A DNA stretch of 44,454 bases, from assembly GCA_002840635.1 (NCBI GenBank), contig PHBN01000001.1, forward strand, positions 1-44,454, given 5' to 3'. Made by a program: the position numbers and the translations under genes. This DNA comes from Deltaproteobacteria bacterium HGW-Deltaproteobacteria-1. Its GTDB lineage: Bacteria; Desulfobacterota; Syntrophia; Syntrophales; Smithellaceae. Below, piece after piece: positions 13,353 through 21,730 of the stretch (its first letter is position 1; each line of letters opens with the position of its first letter). The notes under the pieces were generated by a model, which ran no database searches, was not told the origin of the DNA, and saw nothing but the letters and a program-made list of their open reading frames with translations.

Positions 13353-16241
13353 ATGAAACCATTCAATAAAAAGTGGCTGACGCGGATTTCTTCCGAACCT
13401 GCCTCTCAAAAAGGCATCGACCGGCGAACATTTTTAGGTCGGGGAGCCGTTGTCTTGGGCAGTGGCGCCTTGCTGGGGTTCTTACCGCTGTCATGCGTAA
13501 GGGATGCCACGGAAGAGGAAAAGAAGAATTTCCCACGGCCTGATGTAAAGATGGAATACCGCCGAAGCATTTGCACCCACTGCTCGGTGGGATGCGGTGT
13601 AATCGCCGAGCTTCAAAACGGCGTATGGGTAGGCCAGGAACCCGATTATGAATCACCCTTCAATCTTGGTTCTCATTGTGCAAAGGGAGCCTCCGTCCGG
13701 GATCATGGCTTTGGCGTCAAACGTTTAAAATATCCTATGAAGCTCGTGAACGGGTCATGGCAAAGGCTATCCTGGGACCAGGCCATCAATGAGATCGGCG
13801 ACCGCTTTCTGAAGATTCGCAAAGAGTCGGGTCCTGATGCGGTGTTTTTCTGTGGATCCTCTAAAGCGAGCAACGAGGGTTCTTACCTTCAACGAAAATT
13901 CGCCGCGTTTTGGGGCACGAACAATATCGATCACCAGGCACGCATCTGCCATTCGACTACGGTAGCCGGCGTAGCGAGCACTTGGGGCTATGGCGCCATG
14001 ACCAATTCCTACAACGATATGCATAACTCCAAAGTCATGCTGTTTCTCGGCAGCAATGCCGCCGAGGCCCACCCGGTGGCCATGCAGCATGTATTGAGGG
14101 GAAAAGAAAACGGCGCTAAAATTATTGTCGTGGACCCGCGCTTCACGCGCACGGCAGCCCATGCCGATATCTATGCGAGGCTTCGCCCGGGAACAGATAT
14201 TCCTTTTATTTACGGTCTGCTCTGGCATATTTTCAAGAATGGTTGGGAAGACAAGCAATACATCGCCCAGCGGGTCTGGGCGATGGACGATATCCGCAAA
14301 GAGACCAATAATTGGCCACCCGATGTCGTGGAAAATGTGACGGGCATGCCGAAAGAAAAGGTATATGAAATTGCCAAAACCATGGCGGAAAACAAGCCTG
14401 GCACCATCGTTTGGTGTATGGGCGTCACTCAGCACCATATGGGCACTAATACCACAAGGCTTTTCTGCATCCTCCAGCTGGCCCTGGGTAACATTGGCGT
14501 CGCCGGCGGCGGTGCCAACATCTTTCGCGGCCATGACAACGTGCAGGGGGCAACCGATATAGGCCCTAATTCCCATACCCTGCCCGGATATTATGGACTG
14601 GCTGAAGGGGCATGGAAACATTGGGCTCGCGTCTGGGATGTGGATTATGAATGGCTCAAAGCCCGGTTTGATATGACGGGTAAATATGATTCCGGGAACG
14701 GTACCCCGGAATACACCATGTTCATGGAGGGAATCCCTGTTTCACGCTGGATCGACGGTGTCCTGGAGGACAAGAAAAATATCGCCCAAAGGGATAATTT
14801 CCGAGCCGTTTTCTTTCAAGGCCATGCCGCGAACAGTCAGACCCGCGGCGTGGAGATGAAGAAAGCATTAGAGAAACTGGAAATGGTCGTGATCTCCGAT
14901 CCCTATCCGACCCACATGGCGGTGATGAGCGACCGGAAGAATGATACCTATCTTCTGCCGACCTGCACCCAGTTTGAAACCTACGGATCCGTCACCGCCT
15001 CGAATCGTTCACTGCAATGGCGGGAAAAGATTATAGAACCGCTCTACGAAGCATTGCCGGACCACACCATTTTATATAAATTAGCCAAGAAACTGGGCTT
15101 TGAGAAAGAACTGTTCAAACATATCAAGGTGACAAACGACGAACCCCTGATTGAAGACATTCTGAGGGAAGTTAACCGTGGCGCCTGGACCATCGGCTAT
15201 ACAGGACAGACCCCTGAGCGTCTCAAGCTTCAGGCCAAGCATCGGGGCACTTTCAACACAACAACCCTGAAAGCCGAAGGCGGTCCCTGCAACGGCGAAT
15301 ATTACGGCCTGCCCTGGCCCTGCTGGGGGGCGCCGGAAATGAAACATCCCGGGACGCCGATCCTCTATGATCCCAGCAAACCGGTTGCTGAAGGTGGACT
15401 GGTTTTCCGGGCTCGCTTCGGCACGGAACGAAACGGCCAAAACCTGCTGGCCGAAGGGGCCTATTCCCAAGGTTCGGAAATCAAGGACGGTTATCCGGAA
15501 TTCACCGACGTGCTGCTCAAAAAACTGGGCTGGTGGAATGATCTCACGGAGGCGGAAAAAAAGGAAGCTGAAGGGCGCAACTGGAAAACCGATCTCTCCG
15601 GCGGTATCCAGCGGGTAGCCATCAAACACGGCTGCGCACCGTTCGGGAACGCAAAGGCCCGTTGCCAGGTCTGGGAATATCCCGACCCCGTCCCGATTCA
15701 CCGTGAACCCCTTTATACACCAAGGTTCGATCTCGTGAAGAAATATCCCACGTATCAGGACCGTAAGATATTCTGGCGGTTGCCGACCCGGTATAGCTCC
15801 ATTCAATCCGTTAATCACAGCCAGAAATATCCCCTGGTTTTTACCAGTGGCCGATTGGTGGAATATGAGGGGGGCGGTGCGGAGACACGCTCCAATCCCT
15901 GGCTGGCCAAGTTACAGCCGGAAATGTTCGCTGAAATTAACCCGAAAGATGCGAATGATGCGGGCATCGGTAATGAACGATACATGTGGTTGGAGGGTGC
16001 GGAAGGGGGCAGAATCAAGGTAAGGGCCATGGTCACCCCGAGAGTCGGTCCCGGTGTGGTCTGGACACCGTTCCATTTCGGCGGCTGGTTTGAGGGTAAG
16101 GATCTCTATGACCGTTACCCGGAGGGCACCGTGCCCTATGTGCGCGGTGAATCGTGCAATACCGCCACCACCTATGGCTACGATGCCGTTACCCAGATGC
16201 AGGAAACCAAAGCAACGCTCTGCCGTATAACACCTGCGTGA
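13353..16241 (+). CDS. fdhA: Formate dehydrogenase catalytic (alpha) subunit, cysteine type
   Basis: 962 residues. A Tat signal (DRRTFLGRG, Arg24-Arg25) precedes a hydrophobic stretch, so the enzyme faces the periplasm. The N-terminal 4Fe-4S site is CTHCSVGC (Cys74, 77, 81) plus Cys109. The active-site segment QARICHSTTVAG has Cys199, followed by His, where E. coli FdnG has selenocysteine; the codon is TGC, not TGA. The rest follows the molybdopterin oxidoreductase plan, with a C-terminal dinucleotide-binding domain (LVFTSGRLVEYEGGG). It oxidises formate to CO2 on Mo- or W-bis-MGD and passes electrons to the beta subunit. A very good ribosome-binding site (GTGGAGG) precedes the ATG. Confidence 0.93.
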   Translation: MKPFNKKWLTRISSEPASQKGIDRRTFLGRGAVVLGSGALLGFLPLSCVRDATEEEKKNFPRPDVKMEYRRSICTHCSVGCGVIAELQNGVWVGQEPDYESPFNLGSHCAKGASVRDHGFGVKRLKYPMKLVNGSWQRLSWDQAINEIGDRFLKIRKESGPDAVFFCGSSKASNEGSYLQRKFAAFWGTNNIDHQARICHSTTVAGVASTWGYGAMTNSYNDMHNSKVMLFLGSNAAEAHPVAMQHVLRGKENGAKIIVVDPRFTRTAAHADIYARLRPGTDIPFIYGLLWHIFKNGWEDKQYIAQRVWAMDDIRKETNNWPPDVVENVTGMPKEKVYEIAKTMAENKPGTIVWCMGVTQHHMGTNTTRLFCILQLALGNIGVAGGGANIFRGHDNVQGATDIGPNSHTLPGYYGLAEGAWKHWARVWDVDYEWLKARFDMTGKYDSGNGTPEYTMFMEGIPVSRWIDGVLEDKKNIAQRDNFRAVFFQGHAANSQTRGVEMKKALEKLEMVVISDPYPTHMAVMSDRKNDTYLLPTCTQFETYGSVTASNRSLQWREKIIEPLYEALPDHTILYKLAKKLGFEKELFKHIKVTNDEPLIEDILREVNRGAWTIGYTGQTPERLKLQAKHRGTFNTTTLKAEGGPCNGEYYGLPWPCWGAPEMKHPGTPILYDPSKPVAEGGLVFRARFGTERNGQNLLAEGAYSQGSEIKDGYPEFTDVLLKKLGWWNDLTEAEKKEAEGRNWKTDLSGGIQRVAIKHGCAPFGNAKARCQVWEYPDPVPIHREPLYTPRFDLVKKYPTYQDRKIFWRLPTRYSSIQSVNHSQKYPLVFTSGRLVEYEGGGAETRSNPWLAKLQPEMFAEINPKDANDAGIGNERYMWLEGAEGGRIKVRAMVTPRVGPGVVWTPFHFGGWFEGKDLYDRYPEGTVPYVRGESCNTATTYGYDAVTQMQETKATLCRITPA

Positions 16242-16320
16242 CCCGTTTGTCGGGATCTGTGCAAAGCGGAATTATTTTCTAGAAGAAGATAATTTCTGAC
16301 TTACGAAAAGGAGACAAACC

Positions 16321-16929
16321 ATGGCTAGAATGAAATTTCTCTGTGACACCGAACGCTGTATTGAATGCAATGCGTGCGTGACGGCCTGTAACAACGAACA
16401 TGACGTTCCGTGGGGCATTAACCGGCGGCACGTGGTCACCTTGAAGGACGGAGAGAGCGGAGAAAAATCCGTCTCCGTAGCCTGCATGCACTGCACGGAT
16501 GCACCCTGCGCAGCTGTCTGCCCCGTTGATTGCTTTTACACAACGCCGGATGGCATTGTCCTGCACGACAAGGATCTGTGCATCGGGTGCGGCTATTGTT
16601 TCTATGCCTGCCCGTTCGGAGCGCCCCAATTTCCAGAACAAAACTGGTTTGCGGCACGCGGCAAGATGGACAAATGCACGTTCTGCGCCGGCGGACCAGG
16701 TCCGGACAACTCTGTCGAGGAATACAAAAAGTACGGCCGCAACCGGATTGCCGAAGGCAAATTGCCTCTATGCGCGGAAATGTGCGCGACAAAGGCGCTG
16801 CTTGCCGGAGATGGTAATGTCGTGTCTGACATCTATATTCAACGCATTACGAAGCGTGGGGGCCGTCCTCAGACATGGGGATGGGAGACCGCTTATAATT
16901 TCAAATCAGGTAAGGGGGAAAATCCATGA
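16321..16929 (+). CDS. Formate dehydrogenase Fe-S (beta) subunit
   Basis: 202 residues carrying four 4Fe-4S ferredoxin-type Cys groups: CIECNACVTAC, CMHCTDAPCAAVC, CIGCGYCFYACPFGA, and CTFC with a late CAEMC. This is the short (FDH3) form without the C-terminal membrane helix of FdnH. It relays electrons from the catalytic subunit to the cytochrome b subunit on the periplasmic face. AAAAGGAGA precedes the start. The 3' end overlaps the next gene as ATGA, indicating translational coupling. Confidence 0.92.
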   Translation: MARMKFLCDTERCIECNACVTACNNEHDVPWGINRRHVVTLKDGESGEKSVSVACMHCTDAPCAAVCPVDCFYTTPDGIVLHDKDLCIGCGYCFYACPFGAPQFPEQNWFAARGKMDKCTFCAGGPGPDNSVEEYKKYGRNRIAEGKLPLCAEMCATKALLAGDGNVVSDIYIQRITKRGGRPQTWGWETAYNFKSGKGENP

Positions 16930-17114
16930 GATTAAAATATTTGATCCTGGCGGTAATGATGGCACTTGCGGGGATCGCCGGATGTTCCCCAGAACCGCGC
17001 AGTGTGACTATGCATGAACCGGGTGTATACAAGGGCGCTAAAGATCCGTTGCTTGCGTTAAAAAATCAGCAGGAGTTGATCGATCGCTTCAAACTCGTGC
17101 AAACCGACCGCTGA
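16926..17114 (+). CDS. Small lipoprotein between fdh beta and gamma genes
   Basis: 62 residues with a lipoprotein signal peptide: a hydrophobic stretch and lipobox LAGIAGC (Cys20). The mature part has about 43 residues including HEPGVYKGAKDPLLAL. It is translationally coupled to the beta subunit and followed 13 bases later by the gamma subunit. Short proteins with GVYKGxxDPLL-type motifs occur in related operons; a structural or assembly role at the membrane is likely but unproven. Confidence 0.75.
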   Translation: MRLKYLILAVMMALAGIAGCSPEPRSVTMHEPGVYKGAKDPLLALKNQQELIDRFKLVQTDR

Positions 17115-17127
17115 ATAAGGAGGCGTT

Positions 17128-18117
17128 ATGACAACGAAAAGCAGAATTCTGCCGATCAGACGTCTTGTGATCTTAGCCGTGCTTCTTTCACTGCTGGGAG
17201 GAGCGATGTCCTTTCAGGTGATCGGCTCTGATCTCGAAAACCCGCGGGCCAACTTCTGGCGTGTGGTCCGGGAGGGCGTTCCGGCCTATACCTCCACGCC
17301 GGATCAGGGGCACACAGTTCTCATTCAGAACAGCGGCGAGAACTGGCGGGAAATTCGCAACGGTCTCATTGCGCGGATTTCTCCGTGGATCATTATACTG
17401 GCTCTGATAGGCATGGCCGCGTTCTATCTGATTGTCGGCCAGGATAAATTGGAAAAACCTCGTTCTGGGGTGATGATCGAGCGTTTTACTTATCGGGAGC
17501 GCTTTCTGCACTGGTCTACAGCCTTGCTGTTTATTGTAATGGCTGTCACGGGGTTGAGTCTTCTTTTAGGACGCTTCGTGCTGATACCGATTTTCGGGCA
17601 TTGGCTTTTTTCAGGATATCTACAGGGTGCAAAAGTATTACACAATTATTGTGGCCCCCTGTTGCTTGCAGGAATTCTTTTGGAATTTGTCCTCTGGGTC
17701 CGTTTCAATATTCCCCGAAAGATTGATCTTCAGTGGTTCAAAAGTATGGGCGGCATGATTGGCAGTGGACCACGGCCACATATCGGGAGAGTCAACGCCG
17801 GCGAAAAGGGATGGTTCTGGCTGATATTTATTTTCGGGAGTGCCGTGGGGATCACCGGTGTACTGCTTGATTTCCCCATTTGGGAACAGACTCGCCTCAC
17901 CATGCAGGTCTCTCATGTCGTACATGCCGTGGTGGCGGTTCTGTTTGTTACCGTCTCCTTTGGACATATTTATATGGGAACTCTTGGCATGGAAGGCGCT
18001 TTTGAAGCCATGTGGTCTGGTTCCGTCGATGCTGTATGGGCAAAGCAGAACCATGATCTCTGGTATCAAGAAAAGATGCGGGAGAGTACTGTAAAACCGG
18101 ATGCGGAAATGTCTTGA
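17128..18117 (+). CDS. Formate dehydrogenase cytochrome b (gamma) subunit
   Basis: 329 residues. An N-terminal helix (LVILAVLLSLLGGAM), a periplasmic segment of about 55 residues, then five membrane helices. Candidate haem ligands are the histidines in ERFLHWSTALLF, VLHNYCGPLLLAG and VSHVVHAVVAVLF with a later FGHIYMG. This is the FdoI/FdnI-like di-haem b anchor with the extra N-terminal domain seen in many proteobacteria. It passes electrons from the periplasmic dimer to the quinone pool. AAGGAGG precedes the ATG; the operon probably ends here. Confidence 0.9.
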   Translation: MTTKSRILPIRRLVILAVLLSLLGGAMSFQVIGSDLENPRANFWRVVREGVPAYTSTPDQGHTVLIQNSGENWREIRNGLIARISPWIIILALIGMAAFYLIVGQDKLEKPRSGVMIERFTYRERFLHWSTALLFIVMAVTGLSLLLGRFVLIPIFGHWLFSGYLQGAKVLHNYCGPLLLAGILLEFVLWVRFNIPRKIDLQWFKSMGGMIGSGPRPHIGRVNAGEKGWFWLIFIFGSAVGITGVLLDFPIWEQTRLTMQVSHVVHAVVAVLFVTVSFGHIYMGTLGMEGAFEAMWSGSVDAVWAKQNHDLWYQEKMRESTVKPDAEMS

Positions 18118-18192
18118 TGTAGAACAGAGTACCTCTGGTATTCCGTTGATAGGCAAACAGAAAAACAAGATTCAACAAAAAGGAGAATGGAT

Positions 18193-18612
18193 ATGAAAAA
18201 AATTACAATGTTGTTAGTCATTGTCGGGATGATGGCCTTGGGGATTGGTGTCGCTATGGGTATGCATCATGCAGTTAAAATTCAAGAAAAGAATGGCATA
18301 GGAAAATATCTTACAGATACAGAGGGGAACACCCTGTATACATTTAAAAAAGATTCTCCTGGAAAAAGCGCTTGCACCGGCCCTTGTTTAGAAAAATGGC
18401 CCATCTATTACAGAGAAACAGTTGCTGCCCCCAAAGGGACAAAGGCGTCGGATTTTGGGACGATTACCAGGGAAGACGGTAAGACACAGACAACCTTCAG
18501 GGGCTACCCGCTTTATTACTGGATTAATGACAAAAAGCCCGGCGAAACCACTGGCCAGGGTGTAAAGAATGTATGGTTTGTTATTAATCCGGATAATTTC
18601 CCACTTAAGTAG
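18193..18612 (+). CDS. Exported protein with secreted-repeat (COG4315 / PF03640) domains
   Basis: 139 residues. I choose ATG 18193 because AGGAG lies at a proper distance; ATG 18187 is too close. A signal peptide or anchor (MLLVIVGMMALGIGVAMG) is followed by two copies of the PF03640-type repeat, with LTDTEGNTLYTFKKDSPG, the CTGPCLEKWP motif, and FRGYPLYYWINDKKPGE. Members are periplasmic or lipid-anchored, of unknown function, and often lie near cytochrome genes. The Cys pair could bind metal or form a disulfide. Confidence 0.82.
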   Translation: MKKITMLLVIVGMMALGIGVAMGMHHAVKIQEKNGIGKYLTDTEGNTLYTFKKDSPGKSACTGPCLEKWPIYYRETVAAPKGTKASDFGTITREDGKTQTTFRGYPLYYWINDKKPGETTGQGVKNVWFVINPDNFPLK

Positions 18613-18757
18613 TCCTGCACAAAGGACAGGGGATCACCAGGCGGGAATGATAAAAATACGCTATTTAATTCTGGTATATATTTCGGGGTGAAACCAGCAG
18701 CATTTGCTTAAACCAATCTGAAAAAGAGTTTCAACCGAAAACATAAGAGAGGCAGGG

Positions 18758-19477
18758 ATGATGGATTTATGGATTAATACATTTTACAGCATGGTTAACA
18801 GTTTGGGTTTTCCCGATCCCATTCATGCCATCCTGGTGCATATACCGATGGGTCTGACGATAGGCGCCTTTTGCTTTGCCTGGATTTCCGCACTCTCCAG
18901 TTGGAAAAGACTGGCCGTAACGGCGTATCATTGTATTACCCTTTCTCTTGTTTTTCTATTACCCGTAATCATCTTCGGATTTGCGGACTGGCGGCATTTC
19001 TATCTCGGTGCCTGGCTTACGCCAATCAAAATAAAGATGGTTCTGGCCGTTATTCTTTTGTTCCTTTCATTTGTGACATTTCTTTTGGGTTTCAAGGGCA
19101 AGAAAAGTTCAAGGATTACTCTAGCTCTTTATACGTTCTGTCTCATAACTATCATTTGTCTCGGCTGGTATGGTGCAAGGATCGTCTACGGGGAACAAAT
19201 GCCGCCGCATTCAAATAAATATCCAATCGGCGAAAAAATATTTATTGCGAACTGCAACATTTGTCATGCTAATGGAGGCAATAAAATTAGTCCACAAAAT
19301 CCTCTGAGAAGCTCCGACAATTTAAATAACTTAAAGGCCTTCATTTCGCTGATCCGCCATCCTGTAAAACCAATGCCAACATTCACAGCATCCCGGATAT
19401 CCGACCAAGAGGCTAAGGAACTCTATGATTACATTGTGAATGAAGTCAATCGCCCATGGGGAACTGACAATAATTAA
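18758..19477 (+). CDS. DUF2231-like membrane protein fused to monohaem cytochrome c domain
   Basis: 239 residues. About four membrane helices occupy residues 20-145, beginning with PIHAILVHIPMGLTIGAF, whose His residues are typical of DUF2231-type proteins. A C-terminal periplasmic domain has a single haem motif CNICH (Cys166, Cys169, His170) and an axial Met candidate in KPMPTF. The fusion suggests a membrane-bound electron carrier on the periplasmic side. It opens a run of redox genes that ends with the cytochrome-porin at 21727. Confidence 0.8.
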   Translation: MMDLWINTFYSMVNSLGFPDPIHAILVHIPMGLTIGAFCFAWISALSSWKRLAVTAYHCITLSLVFLLPVIIFGFADWRHFYLGAWLTPIKIKMVLAVILLFLSFVTFLLGFKGKKSSRITLALYTFCLITIICLGWYGARIVYGEQMPPHSNKYPIGEKIFIANCNICHANGGNKISPQNPLRSSDNLNNLKAFISLIRHPVKPMPTFTASRISDQEAKELYDYIVNEVNRPWGTDNN

Positions 19478-19495
19478 CTTAAAGAGGTGTAGAAT

Positions 19496-19783
19496 ATGAA
19501 TCAGCAACAAATGACCAGAGAGACGATAGAATTTGACAACCCATTGCCGGACACCGCCTTTAGTACAATCAACACGATCTGGGATCAATCGGCAAAAATA
19601 TTTTCTGCTATCATTGGTAATGCCAATTTATTACCCGATGATGGGGGAAATGAAACAGACAATGGGATTCCAGCTTATAAAAAAAAACGTGAAGCTCCCC
19701 GTTTGAGCAATAAAGAACTGGCTCGGTTGAAAAAGATTAAGCTTACCTGCCTCCAGGAAGAGCATGCGCTGTGGCTGAAATAA
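19496..19783 (+). CDS. Hypothetical protein
   Basis: 95 residues, soluble, no signal peptide or Cys-rich motif apart from one Cys. The N-terminal half is acidic to neutral, with PLPDTAFSTINTIWDQSAKI, and the C-terminal half is lysine-rich (NKELARLKKIKLT). It follows the cytochrome gene by 18 bases with AAAGAGGTG ahead of the ATG, so it is probably co-transcribed. I do not recognise a family. Confidence 0.65.
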   Translation: MNQQQMTRETIEFDNPLPDTAFSTINTIWDQSAKIFSAIIGNANLLPDDGGNETDNGIPAYKKKREAPRLSNKELARLKKIKLTCLQEEHALWLK

Positions 19784-19869
19784 CGTTAATGTTTCACCGT
19801 CTATGAAAGCCCCTCGGTGAAAATGCCTTACCCCGAAGCATCGTAAGAAAAGATGAGAAAAGTAATACA

Positions 19870-20286
19870 ATGAATCAGTCGGAAATAATTGAAGATAAAA
19901 AATATACAGGCGTTCGTAATCGCCGTGTTCACATGGCAAATGAAAGAACATTTCTTGCGTGGATAAGAACAAGCATCGGGCTAATGGCATTTGGTTTTGT
20001 TGTTGAAAAGTTTGCGCTGTTCATAAAACAAATGTCATTGATTTTGGGAAACGCTAATATTGCGAATGCTTTGCCTCCTCCTCATGGATATTCGGCAATC
20101 GTTGGAATATTCCTTGTCTGTCTTGGCACGTTGATTGGCCTGCTTGCATTTGTCAGGTACAGGAAAGTGGAGAGACAAATAGACGATGATACTTATCAAC
20201 CGTCATCGGTACTTGACCTGCTGCTCACCCTATCAGTCCTTGCAGTTGGAATCTTCCTTGTTGTGTATTTGATTCATAGTACTTAA
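19870..20286 (+). CDS. DUF202 (YidH-type) inner-membrane protein
   Basis: 138 residues with the DUF202 start NERTFLAWIRTSIGLMAFGF and three membrane helices: that segment, one at about residues 75-95 (IVGIFLVCLGTLIGLLAF) and one near the C-terminus (LLLTLSVLAVGIFLVVYLI). The family has no known biochemical role. An 8-base inverted repeat (TTTCACCG / CGGTGAAA, 19792-19822) lies between it and the preceding gene and could be a weak terminator. Confidence 0.85.
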   Translation: MNQSEIIEDKKYTGVRNRRVHMANERTFLAWIRTSIGLMAFGFVVEKFALFIKQMSLILGNANIANALPPPHGYSAIVGIFLVCLGTLIGLLAFVRYRKVERQIDDDTYQPSSVLDLLLTLSVLAVGIFLVVYLIHST

Positions 20287-20434
20287 TGCAGAGACAGTTC
20301 GCAATGGAAAAAAAGCAAAAACCCGAAGAACACCATGAATGAAGGATGAGCATGACCGCAAGCATTCTGCAACTTCAGAAATCTGCGGTATCGTAAAGGT
20401 TAAGTTACACGAAGCTTTGCGAAAGGAAAAAAAG

Positions 20435-20650
20435 ATGAAAAGATTGATGATTCCATTAGCGGTTTTGTTTGCTTTTAGCACTTCAGCATTGGCCCAGATG
20501 GGCAACAATCAAGGTAACAACATGATGGGTGGTGATTCGTGGGGTTCGAGGTGGGGAATGGGATACGGCTTCGGTTTCGGATGGATATTGTTGATTATTG
20601 TCGCTATTCTCGTTATTTTTGGCATCGTTTACATGATAAAACGAAAATAA
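20435..20650 (+). CDS. Small exported/anchored Gly-Met-rich membrane protein
   Basis: 71 residues from ATG 20435, which has AAAGG upstream and begins a proper signal sequence (MKRLMIPLAVLFAF, cleavage near ALAQ). The mature part is a short Asn/Met/Gly segment (MGNNQGNNMMGG) and a Trp/Gly-rich stretch, then one C-terminal membrane helix and a KRK tail. A longer frame from 20339 would add 32 polar residues and is unlikely. It is similar in layout to the SHOCT protein at 2073 but lacks that domain. Function unknown. Confidence 0.65.
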   Translation: MKRLMIPLAVLFAFSTSALAQMGNNQGNNMMGGDSWGSRWGMGYGFGFGWILLIIVAILVIFGIVYMIKRK

Positions 20651-20676
20651 AAAATCAGTAAAGGGGAGGTTATTCA

Positions 20677-21189
20677 ATGAAAAAATCAATAGCGGCTTCA
20701 ATTTTGGCAGTCGTCGTGGGAGTAGTTCTTATTTCCTGGGATGCAGATACTCAAATGGGATATGGACCAGGCTATGGTAGAGGACAGGGTATGATGGGCG
20801 GCGGAACGGGGTGGGGAGCGGGATCCTTTCGTTCTAACGGAGAACGCATCTATTTCACCTCTACGAGCGAGCGCGGTACGGTAATCACTTACGCGGGCGG
20901 TCCGGCATCGAGTGGTTGGATGATGATGGGAGGACAACTGGCATGTGTTTCATGTCATGGTCCGGATGGGCGGGGTGGCAGACACTCCATGGGAATGATG
21001 CAGGTGATGGATGCCAAAGATATACGCTGGAAAGTTTTGCAGCCCGAATTCGATGCGGAAAAATTTCGACTGGCGGTTGTAAAAGGTCAGGACCCCGATG
21101 GCACCCAGTTAAAACCGGACATGCCGCGATGGAATATCGGCAAAGCTGATTTGGCCGACCTGATTGCTTTCCTCAAAACGCTGCCATGA
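20677..21189 (+). CDS. Monohaem c-type cytochrome, Gly/Met-rich N-terminus
   Basis: 170 residues. Signal sequence (ASILAVVVGVVLISW), then a Gly/Met/Tyr tract (GYGPGYGRGQGMMGG) and a class I cytochrome c domain with CVSCH (Cys90, Cys93, His94). A candidate axial Met lies in KPDMPRW. The protein is exported to the periplasm or membrane face and should carry one electron. An AAGGGGAGG site precedes the ATG. It lies 27 bases after the small membrane protein gene and before a second monohaem cytochrome. Confidence 0.85.
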   Translation: MKKSIAASILAVVVGVVLISWDADTQMGYGPGYGRGQGMMGGGTGWGAGSFRSNGERIYFTSTSERGTVITYAGGPASSGWMMMGGQLACVSCHGPDGRGGRHSMGMMQVMDAKDIRWKVLQPEFDAEKFRLAVVKGQDPDGTQLKPDMPRWNIGKADLADLIAFLKTLP

Positions 21190-21334
21190 GTCTATAATTC
21201 GCGTTCGGCAAGCAACCGACATGCAGCGGGTAATTGTTTTAATGTTCATAGGGCTGGAATTATCCTAAGTGACTATTCTTGTGTTCCGGATCCTGCCGAT
21301 TAGCCGGGTCGAAAAAATCAAGGAGGCGTATCTC

Positions 21335-21730
21335 ATGAAAAGAATTCTCGGATGTGCTGCAATTGTATTATTTCTGGGAGCCACTCCTTTGTTGGCCCAG
21401 AGTATCGGGGACAATGAATATGAGAAAGGGAAAACACTTTACAAGAACAAATGCCAGTTCTGTCATGGGATGAGGGGCGACGGCAAAGGACCAGCGGCTC
21501 AATCCCTCCTGATGCACCCTGAAGATTTCACCACTCCCGAGTTTTGGCAGGATGATATTGAAAAAAAAATAACCGTGGAGCAGAAAATCGAAAATACTAT
21601 CAAAAAAGGCAAGGAGATGATGCCGGCATTTAACCTGGAATCCGATGAGATAAAGGCCATCATCTTGCATATGTCTAATACCTTCAAAAAAAAATCTCAA
21701 AGCAATAACTTAGGGAGGGATGAAAAATGA
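21335..21730 (+). CDS. Monohaem c-type cytochrome
   Basis: 131 residues from ATG 21335, chosen because AAGGAGG is nearby and a clean signal peptide follows (to about LLAQS); the longer frame from 21269 lacks both. Class I cytochrome c with CQFCH (Cys40, Cys43, His44), followed by GMRGDGKGPAA and an axial Met candidate in KEMMPAF. Periplasmic electron carrier. Its stop overlaps the start of the cytochrome-porin gene by 4 bases (ATGA), so the two are translationally coupled and likely function together. Confidence 0.87.
   Translation: MKRILGCAAIVLFLGATPLLAQSIGDNEYEKGKTLYKNKCQFCHGMRGDGKGPAAQSLLMHPEDFTTPEFWQDDIEKKITVEQKIENTIKKGKEMMPAFNLESDEIKAIILHMSNTFKKKSQSNNLGRDEK

Noticed and set aside
20339-20434. 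Longer start for the small membrane protein at 20435
   Set aside because: The extension would place a polar segment ahead of a clear signal peptide.
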